Below, piece by piece: positions 23,301 through 36,529 of a DNA stretch of 64,000 nt. Each line of letters opens with the position of its first letter. Positions within the stretch are counted from its first letter, which is position 1. The DNA is from Marthasterias glacialis (lineage: Eukaryota > Echinodermata > Asteroidea > Forcipulatida > Asteriidae). Made by a program: the position numbers and the translations under genes. The notes beneath the pieces were generated by a model that saw only the letters and a list, made by a program, of their open reading frames with translations, was not told where the DNA came from and searched no databases. The stretch covers positions 13,317,838-13,381,837 of the forward strand of contig OU452236.1 in NCBI GenBank assembly GCA_911728455.2. The letters run 5' to 3'.

Positions 23301-25260
23301 TTTCACTCTGTTACAGCTTCGTGTACAAAAGTGCCATTAGACAGGCGTTTGAAGCGCATTCGGAGCAGCCCCGCTCCCTGGTGATTTCAAGGCGGAAGAT
23401 GGCCCTGGCTGGCCAGGAAAACCTAATTTTCAGATGCAGGACTATGGCAGCTAACTGCAGGTACAAGAAATTTCTCTCTAGCCCCATTATTTCTGGAGTT
23501 ATTGGCCGTGGCGCTGCCCACTTCTTTTTTCGGTGTTTTTTTTTTTTGCTGGCTTCGGTCCAGCACACATGTAGGGGCCTTGCCTATTGTTGACGTACAC
23601 ACAGCATGGCCGTATGCACTGGACATCCTCGGGGTGTCCTCTCTCCGCGGTCCCTGGCATCCTCCCTGTTTATCCCACATCCTCAAGACCGGCATTTTCG
23701 AAAAGCCCGTGAGCTGGGCTTTCCAACAGTGTCAAACTTGTCAGTTTGCCGCCAATACTTTGGGAGATAGAGCCGTTGCTAAGTCTTGTTTTCCCTCTGT
23801 TACAGCTTCGTGTACAAAAGTGCCATTAGACAGGCGTTTGAAGCGCATTCGGAGCAGCCCCGCTCCCTGGTAATTTCAAGGCGGAAGATGGCCCTGGCTG
23901 GCCAGGAAAACCAGATTTTCAGATGCAGGACTATGGCAGCTAACTGCAAGTACAAGAAATTTTTCTCTAGCCCCATTATTTCTGGAGTTATTGGCCGTGG
24001 CGCTGCCCACATCTTTTTTCGGCGTTTTTTTTTAGCTGGCTTCGGTCCAGCACACACGTAGCGGCCTTGGCTATAGATGACGTAAATACAGCATGGCCGT
24101 ATGCACTGGACATCCTCGGGGTGTCCTGTCTCCGCGGTCCCTGGCATCCTCCCTGTTTATCCCACATCCTCAAGACCGGCATTTTCGGAAAGCCCTTGAG
24201 CAGGGCTTTCCAACAGTGTCAGACTTGTCAGTTTCCCGCCAATACTTTGGGAGATAGAGCCGTTGCTAAGTCTTGTTTTCACTCTGTTACAGCTTCGTGT
24301 ACAAAAGTGCCATTAGACAGGCGTTTGAAGCGCATTCGGAGCAGCCCCACTCCCTGGTGATTTCAAGGCGGAAGATGGCCCTGGCTGGCCAGGAAAACCA
24401 GATTTTCAGATGCAGGACTATGGCAGCTAACTGCAGGTACAAGAAAGTTTTCTCTAGCCCCATTATTTCTGGAGTTATTGGCCGTGGCGCTGCCCATTTC
24501 TTTTTTCGGCGTTTTTTTTTTTTTTTTTGCTGGCTTCGGTCCAGCACACATGTAGGGGCCTTGCCTATTGTTGACGTAAATACAGCATGGCCGTATGCAC
24601 TGGACATCCTCGGGGTGTCCTGTCTCCGCGGTCCCTGGCATCCTCCCTGTTTATCCCACATCCTCAAGACCGGCATTTTCGGAAAGCCCTTGAGCAGGGC
24701 TTTCCAACAGTGTCAGACTTGTCAGTTTCCCGCCAATACTTTGGGAGATAGAGCCGTTGCTAAGTCTTGTTTTCACTCTGTTACAGCTTCGTGTACAAAT
24801 GTGCCATTAGACAGGCGTTTGAAGCGCATTCGGAGCAGCCCCACTCCCTGGTGATTTCAAGGCGGAAGATGGCCCTGGCTGGCCAGGAAAACCTAATTTT
24901 CAGATGCAGGACTATGGCAGCTAACTGCAGGTACAAGAAAGTTTTCTCTAGCCCCATTATTTCTGGAGTTATTGGCCGTGGCGCTGCCCACTTCTTTTTT
25001 CGGCGTTTTTTTTTTTTTTTTTGCTGGCTTCGGTCCAGCACACATGTAGGGGCCTTGCCTATTGTTGACGTACACACAGCATGGCCGTATGCACTGGACA
25101 TCCTCGGGGTGTCCTCTCTCCGCGGTCCCTGGCATCCTCCCTGTTTATCCTGCATCCTCAAGACCGGCATTTTCGGAAAGCCCTTGAGCAGGGCTTTCCA
25201 ACAGTGTCAGACTTGTCAGTTTCCCGCCAATACTTTGGAAGATAGAGCCGTTGCTAAGTC
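20360..25260 (+). repeat. Ten-unit duplication, copy A (~4.9 kb)
   Basis: Anchors are 20360, 20849, 21337, 21826, 22310, 22803, 23297, 23786, 24273 and 24767. Every unit has its counterpart 4,901-4,903 bp downstream. Distinctive shared features are GAGTGGCCAATAAAACC (20,471), GGTGGCTTC after the T-tract (about 21,100), TTTGCCGCC, loss of one T at the 22,310 unit, AAGCAATTTC with CCCAGTATTTC, and GTAATTTC (about 23,871). The ten units differ from one another, so the duplication is of a block and not simple homogenisation. Confidence 0.95.
20480..20482 (+). other. Stop codon in the exon-like block, inherited by copy B
   Basis: In the 20,360 unit GGCCAAGAAAACC has become GGCCAATAAAACC. This puts TAA in the only open frame of the exon-like block. 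The same change is at 25,381-25,383, so it predates the ten-unit duplication. It argues against a maintained protein-coding role for these copies. Confidence 0.9.
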
Positions 25261-28200
25261 TTGTTTTCACTCTGTTACAGCTTCGTGTACAAAAGTGCCA
25301 TTAGACAGGCGTTTGAAGCGCATTCGGAGCAGCCCCGCTCCCTGGTGATTTCAAGGCGGAAGATGGCCCTGAGTGGCCAATAAAACCAGATTTTCAGATG
25401 CAGGACTATGACAGCTAACTGCAGGTACAAGAAATTTCTCTCTAGCCCCATTATTTCTGGAGTTATTGGCCGTGGCGCTGCCCACTTCTTTTTTCGGCGT
25501 GTTTTTTTTTTGCTGGCTTCGGTCCAGCACACATGTAGGGGCCTTGCCTATTGTTGACGTACACACAGCATGGCCGTATGCACTGGACATCCTCGGGGTG
25601 TCCTCTCTCTGCAGTCCCTGGCATCCTCCCTGTTTATTCCGCATCCTCAAGACCGGCATTTTCGGAAAGCCCCTGAGCAGGGCTTTCCAACAGTGTCAGA
25701 CTTGTCAGTTTCCCGCCAATACTTTGGGAGATAGAACCGTTGCTAAGTCTTGTTTTCACTCTGTTACAGCTTCGTGTACAAAAGTGCCATTAGACAGGCG
25801 TTTGAAGCGCATTCGGAGCAGCCCCGCTCCCTGGTGATTTCAAGGCGGAAGATGGCCCTGGCTGGCCAGGAAAACCTAATTTTCAGATGCAGGACTATGG
25901 CAGCTAACTGCATGTACAAGAAATTTCTCTCTAGCCCCATTATTTCTGGAGTTATTGGCCGTGGCGCTGCCCAATTCTTTTTTCGGCGGTTTTTTTTTTG
26001 GTGGCTTCGGTCCTGCACACACGTAGGGGCCTTGGCTATTGTTGACGTACACACAGCATGGCCGTATGCACTGGACATCCTCGGGGTGTCCTCTCTCCGC
26101 GGTCCCTGGCATCCTCCCTGTTTATCCCGCATCCTCAAGACCGGCATTTTCGGAAAGCCCTTGAGCAGGGCTTTCCAACAGTGTCAGACTTGTCAGTTTC
26201 CCGCCAATACTTTGGGAGATAGAGCCGTTGCTAAGTCTTGTTTTCACTCTGTTACAGCTTCGTGTACAAAAGTGCCATTAGACAGGCGTTTGAAGCGCAT
26301 TCGGAGCAGCCCCGCTCCCTGGTGATTTCAAGGCGGAAGATGGCCCTGGCTGGCCAAGAAAACCAGATTTTCAGATGCAGGACTATGGCAGCTAACTGCA
26401 GGTACAAGAAATTTCTCTCTAGCCCCATTATTTCTGGAGTTATTGGCCGTGGCGCTGCCCACTTCTTTTTTCGGCGTGTTTTTTTTTTGCTGGCTTCGGT
26501 CCAGCACACATGTAGGGGCCTTGCCTATTGTTGACGTACACACAGCATGGCCGTATGCACTGGACATCCTCGGGGTGTCCTCTCTCCGCGGTCCCTGGCA
26601 TCCTCCCTGTTTATCCCACATCCTCAAGACCGGCATTTTCGGAAAGCCCGTGAGCAGGGCTTTCCAACAGTGTCAAACTTGTCAGTTTGCCGCCAATACT
26701 TTGGGAGATAGAGCCGTTGCTAAGTCTTGTTTTCACTCTGTTACAGCTTCGTGTACAAAAGTGCCATTAGACAGGCGTTTGAAGCGCATTCGGAGCAGCC
26801 CCGCTCCCTGGTGATTTCAAGGCGGAAGATGGCCCTGGCTGGCCAAGAAAACCAGATTTTCAGATGCAGGACTATGGCAGCTAACTGCAGGTACAAGAAA
26901 TTTTTCTCTAGCCCCATTATTTCTGGAGTTATTGGCCGTGGCGCTGCCCACTTCTTTTTCGGCGTTTTTTTTAGCTGGCTTCGGTCCAGCACACACGTAG
27001 CGGCCTTGGCTATAGATGACGTACATACAGCATGGCCGTATGCACTGGACATCCTCGGGGTTTCCTCTCTCCGCGGTCCCTGGCATCCTCCCTGTTTATC
27101 CCGCATCCTCAAGACCGGCATTTTCGGAAAGCCCTTGAGCAGGGCTTTCCAACAGTGTCAGACTTGTCAGTTTCCCGCCAATACTTTGGGAGATAGAGCC
27201 GTTGCTAAGTCTGTTTTCACTCTGTTACAGCTTCGTGTACAAAAGTGCCATTAGACAGGCGTTTGAAGCGCATTCGGAGCAGCCCCACTCCCTGGTGATT
27301 TCAAGGCGGAAGATGGCCCTGGCTGGCCAGGAAAACCAGATTTTCAGATGCAGGACTATGGCAGCTAACTGCAGGTACAAGAAAGTTTTCTCTAGCCCCA
27401 TTATTTCTGGAGTTATTGGCCGTGGCGCTGCCCACTTCTTTTTTCGGCGTTTTTTTTTTTTTTTTGCTGGCTTCGGTCCAGCACACATGTAGGGGCCTTG
27501 CCTATTGTTGACGTACACACAGCATGGCCGTATGCACTGGACATCCTCGGGGTGTCCTCTCTCCGCGGTCCCTGGCATCCTCCCTGTTTATCCTGCATCC
27601 TCAAGACCGGCATTTTCGGAAAGCCCTTGAGCAGGGCTTTCCAACAGTGTCAGACTTGTCAGTTTCCCGCCAATACTTTGGAAGATAGAGCCGTTGCTAA
27701 GTCTTGTTTTCACTCTGTTACAGCTTCGTGTACAAAAGTGCCATTAGACAGGCGTTTGAAGCGCATTCGGAGCAGCCCCGCTCCCTGGTGATTTCAAGGC
27801 GGAAGATGGCCCTGGCTGGCCAGGAAAACCAGATTTTCAGATGCAGGACTATGGCAGCTAACTGCAGGTACAAGCAATTTCTCTCTAGCCCCAGTATTTC
27901 TGGAGTTATTGGCCGTGGCGCTGCCCACTTCTTTTTTCGGCGTTTTTTTTTTTTTTTTTTGCTGGCTTCGGTCCAGCACACATGTAGGGGCCTTGCCTAT
28001 TGTTGACGTACACACAGCATGGCCGTATGCACTGGACATCCTCGGGGTGTCCTCTCTCTGCAGTCCCTGGCATCCTCCCTGTTTATTCCGCATCCTCAAG
28101 ACCGGCATTTTCGGAAAGCCCTTGAGCAGGGCTTTCCAACAGTGTCAGACTTGTCAGTTTCCCGCCAATACTTTGGGAGATAGAGCCGTTGCTAAGTCTT

Positions 28201-30163
28201 GTTTTCACTCTGTTACAGCTTCGTGTACAAAAGTGCCATTAGACAGGCGTTTGAAGCGCATTCGGAGCAGCCCCGCTCCCTGGTGATTTCAAGGCGGAAG
28301 ATGGCCCTGGCTGGCCAGGAAAACCTAATTTTCAGATGCAGGACTATGGCAGCTAACTGCAGGTACAAGAAATTTCTCTCTAGCCCCATTATTTCTGGAG
28401 TTATTGGCCGTGGCGCTGCCCACTTCTTTTTTCGGTGTTTTTTTTTTTTGCTGGCTTCGGTCCAGCACACATGTAGGGGCCTTGCCTATTGTTGACGTAC
28501 ACACAGCATGGCCGTATGCACTGGACATCCTCGGGGTGTCCTCTCTCCGCGGTCCCTGGCATCCTCCCTGTTTATCCCACATCCTCAAGACCGGCATTTT
28601 CGAAAAGCCCGTGAGCTGGGCTTTCCAACAGTGTCAAACTTGTCAGTTTGCCGCCAATACTTTGGGAGATAGAGCCGTTGCTAAGTCTTGTTTTCCCTCT
28701 GTTACAGCTTCGTGTACAAAAGTGCCATTAGACAGGCGTTTGAAGCGCATTCGGAGCAGCCCCGCTCCCTGGTAATTTCAAGGCGGAAGATGGCCCTGGC
28801 TGGCCAGGAAAACCAGATTTTCAGATGCAGGACTATGGCAGCTAACTGCAAGTACAAGAAATTTTTCTCTAGCCCCATTATTTCTGGAGTTATTGGCCGT
28901 GGCGCTGCCCACATCTTTTTTCGGCGTTTTTTTTTAGCTGGCTTCGGTCCAGCACACACGTAGCGGCCTTGGCTATAGATGACGTAAATACAGCATGGCC
29001 GTATGCACTGGACATCCTCGGGGTGTCCTGTCTCCGCGGTCCCTGGCATCCTCCCTGTTTATCCCACATCCTCAAGACCGGCATTTTCGGAAAGCCCTTG
29101 AGCAGGGCTTTCCAACAGTGTCAGACTTGTCAGTTTCCCGCCAATACTTTGGGAGATAGAGCCGTTGCTAAGTCTTGTTTTCACTCTGTTACAGCTTCGT
29201 GTACAAAAGTGCCATTAGACAGGCGTTTGAAGCGCATTCGGAGCAGCCCCACTCCCTGGTGATTTCAAGGCGGAAGATGGCCCTGGCTGGCCAGGAAAAC
29301 CAGATTTTCAGATGCAGGACTATGGCAGCTAACTGCAGGTACAAGAAAGTTTTCTCTAGCCCCATTATTTCTGGAGTTATTGGCCGTGGCGCTGCCCATT
29401 TCTTTTTTCGGCGTTTTTTTTTTTTTTTTTTGCTGGCTTCGGTCCAGCACACATGTAGGGGCCTTGCCTATTGTTGACGTAAATACAGCATGGCCGTATG
29501 CACTGGACATCCTCGGGGTGTCCTGTCTCCGCGGTCCCTGGCATCCTCCCTGTTTATCCCACATCCTCAAGACCGGCATTTTCGGAAAGCCCTTGAGCAG
29601 GGCTTTCCAACAGTGTCAGACTTGTCAGTTTCCCGCCAATACTTTGGGAGATAGAGCCGTTGCTAAGTCTTGTTTTCACTCTGTTACAGCTTCGTGTACA
29701 AATGTGCCATTAGACAGGCGTTTGAAGCGCATTCGGAGCAGCCCCACTCCCTGGTGATTTCAAGGCGGAAGATGGCCCTGGCTGGCCAGGAAAACCTAAT
29801 TTTCAGATGCAGGACTATGGCAGCTAACTGCAGGTACAAGAAAGTTTTCTCTAGCCCCATTATTTCTGGAGTTATTGGCCGTGGCGCTGCCCACTTCTTT
29901 TTTCGGCGTTTTTTTTTTTTTTTTTTCTGGCTTCGGTCCAGCACACATGTAGGGGCCTTGCCTATTGTTGACGTACACACAGCATGGCCGTATGCACTGG
30001 ACATCCTCGGGGTGTCCTCTCTCCGCGGTCCCTGGCATCCTCCCTGTTTATCCTGCATCCTCAAGACCGGCATTTTCGGAAAGCCCTTGAGCAGGGCTTT
30101 CCAACAGTGTCAGACTTGTCAGTTTCCCGCCAATACTTTGGAAGATAGAGCCGTTGCTAAGTC
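25261..30163 (+). repeat. Ten-unit duplication, copy B (~4.9 kb)
   Basis: Anchors are 25261, 25750, 26238, 26727, 27211, 27704, 28199, 28688, 29175 and 29670. It is collinear with copy A. By eye I found four kinds of difference: CCCTTGAGC (20,770) against CCCCTGAGC (25,670); 17 T (from 23,042) against 18 T (from 27,943); 17 T (from 24,512) against 18 T (from 29,414); and a G to T change at the exit of the last T-tract (29,926). The joint between copies lies between about 25,236, where the end is TTTGGAAG, and 25,372, where CTGAGTGG begins. Confidence 0.95.
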
Positions 30164-32129
30164 TTGTTTTCACTCTGTTACAGCTTCGTGTACAAAAGTG
30201 CCATTAGACAGGCGTTTGAAGCGCATTCGGAGCAGCCCCGCTCCCTGGTGATTTCAAGGCGGAAGATGGCCCTGGCTGGCCAGGAAAACCAGATTTTCAG
30301 ATGCAGGACTATGGCAGCTAACTGCAGGTACAAGCAATTTCTCTCTAGCCCCAGTATTTCTGGAGTTATTGGCCGTGGCGCTGCCCACTTCTTTTTTCGG
30401 CGTTTTTTTTTTTTTTTTTTCTGGCTTCGGTCCAGCACACATGTAGGGGCCTTGCCTATTGTTGACGTACACACAGCATGGCCGTATGCACTGGACATCC
30501 TCGGGGTGTCCTCTCTCTGCAGTCCCTGGCATCCTCCCTGTTTATTCCGCATCCTCAAGACCGGCATTTTCGGAAAGCCCTTGAGCAGGGCTTTCCAACA
30601 GTGTCAGACTTGTCAGTTTCCCGCCAATACTTTGTGAGATAGAGCCGTTGCTAAGTCTTGTTTTCACTCTGTTACAGCTTCGTGTACAAAAGTGCCATTA
30701 GACAGGCGTTTGAAGCGCATTCGGAGCAGCCCCGCTCCCTGGTGATTTCAAGGCGGAAGATGGCCCTGGCTGGCCAGGAAAACCTAATTTTCAGATGCAG
30801 GACTATGGCAGCTAACTGCAGGTACAAGAAATTTCTCTCTAGCCCCATTATTTCTGGAGTTATTGGCCGTGGCGCTGCCCACTTCTTTTTTCGGCGTGTT
30901 TTTTTTTTGCTGGCTTCGGTCCAGCACACATGTAGGGGCCTTGCCTATTGTTGACGTACACACAGCATGGCCGTATGCACTGGACATCCTCGGGGTGTCC
31001 TCTCTCCGCGGTCCCTGGCATCCTCCCTGTTTATCCTGCATCCTCAAGACCGGCATTTTCGGAAAGCCCTTGAGCAGGGCTTTCCAACAGTGTCAGACTT
31101 GTCAGTTTCCCGCCAATACTTTGGAAGATAGAGCCGTTGCTAAGTCTTGTTTTCACTCTGTTACAGCTTCGTGTACAAAAGTGCCATTAGACAGGCGTTT
31201 GAAGCGCATTCGGAGCAGCCCCGCTCCCTGGTGATTTCAAGGCGGAAGATGGCCCTGGCTGGCCAGGAAAACCAGATTTTCAGATGCAGGACTATGGCAG
31301 CTAACTGCAGGTACAAGCAATTTCTCTCTAGCCCCAGTATTTCTGGAGGTATTGGCCGTGGCGCTGCCCACTTCTTTTTTCGGCGTTTTTTTTTTTTTTT
31401 TTTGCTGGCTTCGGTCCAGCACACATGTAGGGGCCTTGCCTATTGTTGACGTACACACAGCATGGCCGTATGCACTGGACATCCTCGGGGTGTCCTCTCT
31501 CTGCAGTCCCTGGCATCCTCCCTGTTTATTCCGCATCCTCAAGACCGGCATTTTCGGAAAGCCCTTGAGCAGGGCTTTCCAACAGTGTCAGACTTGTCAG
31601 TTTCCCGCCAATACTTTGTGAGATAGAGCCGTTGCTAAGTCTTGTTTTCACTCTGTTACAGCTTCGTGTACAAAAGTGCCATTAGACAGGCGTTTGAAGC
31701 GCATTCGGAGCAGCCCCGCTCCCTGGTGATTTCAAGGCGGAAGATGAACTGAGTGGCCAGGAAAACCTAATTTTCAGATGCAGGACTATGGCAGCTAACT
31801 GCAGGTACAAGAAATTTCTCTCTAGCCCCATTATTTCTGGAGTTATTGGCCGTGGCGCTGCCCACTTCTTTTTTCGGCGTGTTTTTTTTTTGCTGGCTTC
31901 GGTCCAGCACACATGTAGGGGCCTTGCCTATTGTTGACGTACACACAGCATGGCCGTATGCACTGGACATCCTCGGGGTGTCCTCTCTCCGCGGTCCCTG
32001 GCATCCTCCCTGTTTATCCCACATCCTCAAGACCGGCATTTTCGGAAAGCCCGTGAGCTGGGCTTTCCAACAGTGTCAAACTTGTCAGTTTGCCGCCAAT
32101 ACTTTGGGAGATAGAGCCGTTGCTAAGTC
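30164..32129 (+). repeat. 983-bp dimer, two copies
   Basis: Anchors are 30164, 30658 / 31147, 31642, each dimer 983 bp. First members have AAGCAATTTC, CCCAGTATTTC and an 18-T tract, like 22,803 and 27,704. Second members follow TTTGTGAG, a rare variant (about 30,632 and 31,615). The 31,642 unit has a local change in the exon-like block (AAGATGAACTGAGTGG at about 31,741, net loss of one base) that shifts the frame. Confidence 0.9.
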
Positions 32130-34081
32130 TTGTTTTCACTCTGTTACAGCTTCGTGTACAAAAGTGCCATTAGACAGGCGTTTGAAGCGCATTCGGAGCA
32201 GCCCCGCTCCCTGGTGATTTCAAGGCGGAAGATGGCCCTGGCTGGCCAGGAAAACCAGATTTTCAGATGCAGGACTATGGCAGCTAACTGCAAGTACAAG
32301 AAATTTTTCTCTAGCCCCATTATTTCTGGAGTTATTGGCCGTGGCGCTGCCCACATCTTTTTTCGGCGTTTTTTTTTTAGCTGGCTTCGGTCCAGCACAC
32401 ACGTAGCGGCCTTGGCTATAGATGACGTACATACAGCATGGCCGTATGCACTGGACATCCTCGGGGTGTCCTGTCTCCGCGGTCCCTGGCATCCTCCCTG
32501 TTTATCCCACATCCTCAAGACCGGCATTTTCGGAAAGCCCTTGAGCAGGGCTTTCCAACAGTGTCAGACTTGTCAGTTTCCCGCCAATACGTTGGGAGAT
32601 AGAGCCGTTGCTAAGTCTTGTTTTCACTCTGTTACAGCTTCGTGTACAAAAGTGCCATTAGACAGGCGTTTGAAGCGCATTCGGAGCAGCCCCGCTCCCT
32701 GGTGATTTCAAGGCGGAAGATGGCCCTGAGTGGCCAAGAAAACCAGATTTGCAGATGCAGGACTATGACAGCTAACTGCAGGTACAAGAAATTTCTCTCT
32801 AGCCCCATTATTTCAGGAGTTATTGGCCGTGGCGCTGCCCACTTCTTTTTTCGGCGTGTTTTTTTTTTGCTGGCTTCGGTCCAGCACACATGTAGGGGCC
32901 TTGCCTATTGTTGACGTAAATACAGCATGGCCGTATGCACTGGACATCCTCGGGGTTTCCTCTCTCCGCGGTCCCTGGCATCCTCCCTGTTTATACCACA
33001 TCCTCAAGACCGGCATTTTCGGAAAGCCCTTGAGCAGGGCTTTCCAACAGTGTCAGATTTGTCAGTTTCCCGCCAATACTTTGGGAGATAGAGCCGTTGC
33101 TAAGTCTTGTTTTCACTCTGTTACAGCTTCGTGTACAAAAGTGCCATTAGACAGGCGTTTGAAGCGCATTCGGAGCAGCCCCACTCCCTGGTGATTTCAA
33201 GGCGGAAGATGGCCCTGGCTGGCCAGGAAAACCAGATTTTCAGATGCAGGACTATGGCAGCTAACTGCAGGTACAAGAAATTTTTCTCTAGCCCCATTAT
33301 TTCTGGAGTTATTGGCCGTGGCGCTGCCCACATCTTTTTTCGGCGTTTTTTTAAAGCTGGCTTCGGTCCAGCACACACGTAGCGGCCTTGGCTATAGATG
33401 ACGTACATACAGCATGGCCGTATGCACTGGACATCCTCGGGGTGTCCTGTCTCCGCGGTCCCTGGCATCCTCCTTGTTTATCCCACATCCTCAAGACCGG
33501 CATTTTCGGAAAGCCCTTGAGCAGGGCTTTCCAACAGTGTCAGACTTGTCAGTTTCCCGCCAATACGTTGGGAGATAGAGCCGTTGCTAAGTCTTGTTTT
33601 CACTCTGTTACAGCTTCGTGTACAAAAGTGCCATTAGACAGGCGTTTGAAGCGCATTCGGAGCAGCCCCGCTCCCTGGTGATTTCAAGGCGGAAGATGGC
33701 CCTGAGTGGCCAAGAAAACCAGATTTGCAGATGCAGGACTATGACAGCTAACTGCAGGTACAAGAAATTTCTCTCTAGCCCCATTATTTCAGGAGTTATT
33801 GGCCGTGGCGCTGCCCACTTCTTTTTTCGGCGTGTTTTTTTTTTGCTGGCTTCGGTCCAGCACACATGTAGGGGCCTTGCCTATTGTTGACGTAAATACA
33901 GCATGGCCGTATGCACTGGACATCCTCGGGGTTTCCTCTCTCCGCGGTCCCTGGCATCCTCCCTGTTTATACCACATCCTCAAGACCGGCATTTTCGGAA
34001 AGCCCTTGAGCAGGGCTTCCAACAGTGTCAGATTTGTCAGTTTCCCGCCAATACTTTGGGAGATAGAGCCGTTGCTAAGTC
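32130..34081 (+). repeat. ~976-bp dimer, two copies
   Basis: Anchors are 32130, 32618 / 33107, 33594. First members have GCCCACATC and the GTAGCGGCC / GGCTATAGATGAC block. Second members have CTGAGTGG, AGATTTGCAGATG, ATTTCAGGAG (about 32,811 and 33,787) and TATACCACATCC. The 33,107 unit has the shortest T-tract, 7 T followed by AAAGCTGG (33,346-33,358). Confidence 0.88.
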
Positions 34082-36529
34082 TTGTTTTCACTCTGTTACA
34101 GCTTCGTGTACAAAAGTGCCATTAGACAGGCGTTTGAAGCGCATTCGGAGCAGCCCCACTCCCTGGTGATTTCAAGGCGGAAGATGGCCCTGGCTGGCCA
34201 GGAAAACCAGATTTTCAGATGCAGGACTATGGCAGCTAACTGCAGGTACAAGAAATTTTTCTCTAGCCCCATTATTTCTGGAGTTATTGGCCGTGGCGCT
34301 GCCCACTTCTTTTTTCGGCGTTTTTTTTTTTTTTGCTGGCTTCGGTCCAGCACACATGTAGGGGCCTTGCCTATTGTTGACGTACACACAGCATGGCCGT
34401 ATGCACTGGACATCCTCGGGGTGTCCTCTCTCTGCAGTCCCTGGCATCCTCCCTGTTTATTCCGCATCCTCAAGACCGGCATTTTCGGAAAGCCCTTGAG
34501 CAGGGTTTTCCAACAGTGTCAGACTTGTCAGTTTCCCGCCAATACTTTGGGAGATAGAGCCGTTGCTAAGTCTTGTTTTCACTCTGTTACAGCTTCGTGT
34601 ACAAAAGTGCCATTAGACAGGCGTTTGAAGCGCATTCGGAGCAGCCCCGCTCCCTGGTGATTTCAAGGCGGAAGATGGCCCTGGCTGGCCAGGAAAACCT
34701 AATTTTCAGATGCAGGACTATGGCAGCTAACTGCAGGTACAAGAAATTTCTCTCTAGCCCCATTATTTCTGGAGTTATTGGCCGTGGCGCTGCCCACTTC
34801 TTTTTTCGGCGTGTTTTTTTTTTGCTGGCTTCGGTCCAGCACACATGTAGGGGCCTTGCCTATTGTTGACGTACACACAGCATGGCCGTATGCACTGGAC
34901 ATCCTCGGGGTGTCCTCTCTCCGCGGTCCCTGGCATCCTCCCTGTTTATCCCACATCCTCAAGACCGGCATTTTCGGAAAGCCCGTGAGCTGGGCTTTCC
35001 AACAGTGTCAAACTTGTCAGTTTGCCGCCAATACTTTGGGAGATAGAGCCGTTGCTAAGTCTTGTTTTCACTCTGTTACAGCTTCGTGTACAAAAGTGCC
35101 ATTAGACAGGCGTTTGAAGCGCATTCGGAGCAGCCCCGCTCCCTGGTGATTTCAAGGCGGAAGATGGCCCTGGCTGGCCAGGAAAACCAGATTTTCAGAT
35201 GCAGGACTATGGCAGCTAACTGCAGGTACAAGAAATTTTTCTCTAGCCCCATTATTTCTGGAGTTATTGGCCGTGGCGCTGCCCACATCTTTTTTCGGCG
35301 TTTTTTTTTAGCTGGCTTCGGTCCAGCACACACGTAGCCTCCTTGGCTATAGATGACGTACATACAGCATGGCCGTATGCACTGGACATCCTCGGGGTGT
35401 CCTGTCTCCGCGGTCCCTGGCATCCTCCCTGTTTATCCCACATCCTCAAGACCGGCATTTTCGGAAAGCCCTTGAGCAGGGCTTTCCAACAGTGTCAGAC
35501 TTGTCAGTTTCCCGCCAATACGTTGGGAGATAGAGCCGTTGCTAAGTCTTGTTTTCACTCTGTTACAGCTTCGTGTACAAAAGTGCCATTAGACAGGCGT
35601 TTGAAGCGCATTCGGACAGCCCCGCTCCCTGGTGATTTCAAGGCGGAAGATGGCCCTGAGTGGCCAAGAAAACCAGATTTGCAGATGCAGGACTATGACA
35701 GCTAACTGCAGGTACAAGAAATTTCTCTCTAGCCCCATTATTTCTGGAGTTAATGGCCGTGGCGCTGCCCACTTCTTTTTTCGGCGTGTTTTTTTTTTTT
35801 GCTGGCTTCGGTCCACCACACATGTAGGGGCCTTGCCTATTGTTGACGTACATACAGCATGGCCGTATGCACTGGACATCCTCGGGGTTTCCTCTCTCCG
35901 CCGACCCTGGCATCCTCCCTGTTTATACCACATCCTCAAGACCGGCATTTTCGGAAAGCCCTTGAGCAGGGCTTTCCAACAGTGTCAGACTTGTCAGTTT
36001 CCCGCCAATACTTTGGGAGATAGAGCCGTTGCTAAGTCTTGTTTTCACTCTGTTACAGCTTCGTGTACAAAAGTGTCATTAGACAGGCGTTTGAAGCGCA
36101 TTCGGAGCAGCCCCACTCCCTGGTGATTTCAAGGCGGAAGATGGCCCTGGCTGGCCAGGAAAACCAGATTTTCAGATGCAGGACTATGGCAGCTAACTGC
36201 AGGTACAAGACATTTTTCTCTAGCCCCATTATTTCTGGAGTTATTGGCCGTGGCGCTGCCCACTTCTTTTTTCGGCGTTTTTTTTTTTTTTGCTGGCTTC
36301 GGTCCAGCACACATGTAGGGGCCTTGCCTATTGTTGACGTACACACAGCATGGCCGTATGCACTGGACATCCTCGGGGTGTCCTCTCTCCGCGGTCCCTG
36401 GCATCCTCCCTGTTTATCCTGCATCCTCAAGACCGGCATTTTCGGAAAGCCCTTGAGCAGGGCTTTCCAACAGTGTCAGACTTGTCAGTTTCCCGCCAAC
36501 ACTTTGGAAGATAGAGCCGTTGCTAAGTC
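34082..36529 (+). repeat. Echo of 31.6-33.6 kb, ~2.93-kb spacing
   Basis: Anchors are 34082, 34573, 35062, 35549 and 36039. Units 34,573, 35,062 and 35,549 match 31,642, 32,130 and 32,618 in order, with spacing of 2,931-2,932 bp (six units). The 35,549 unit has lost one G in CATTCGGACAGCC (about 35,615), which shifts the exon-like frame. It also has TTAATGGCC and CCGACCC not seen in its counterparts. Confidence 0.85.
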
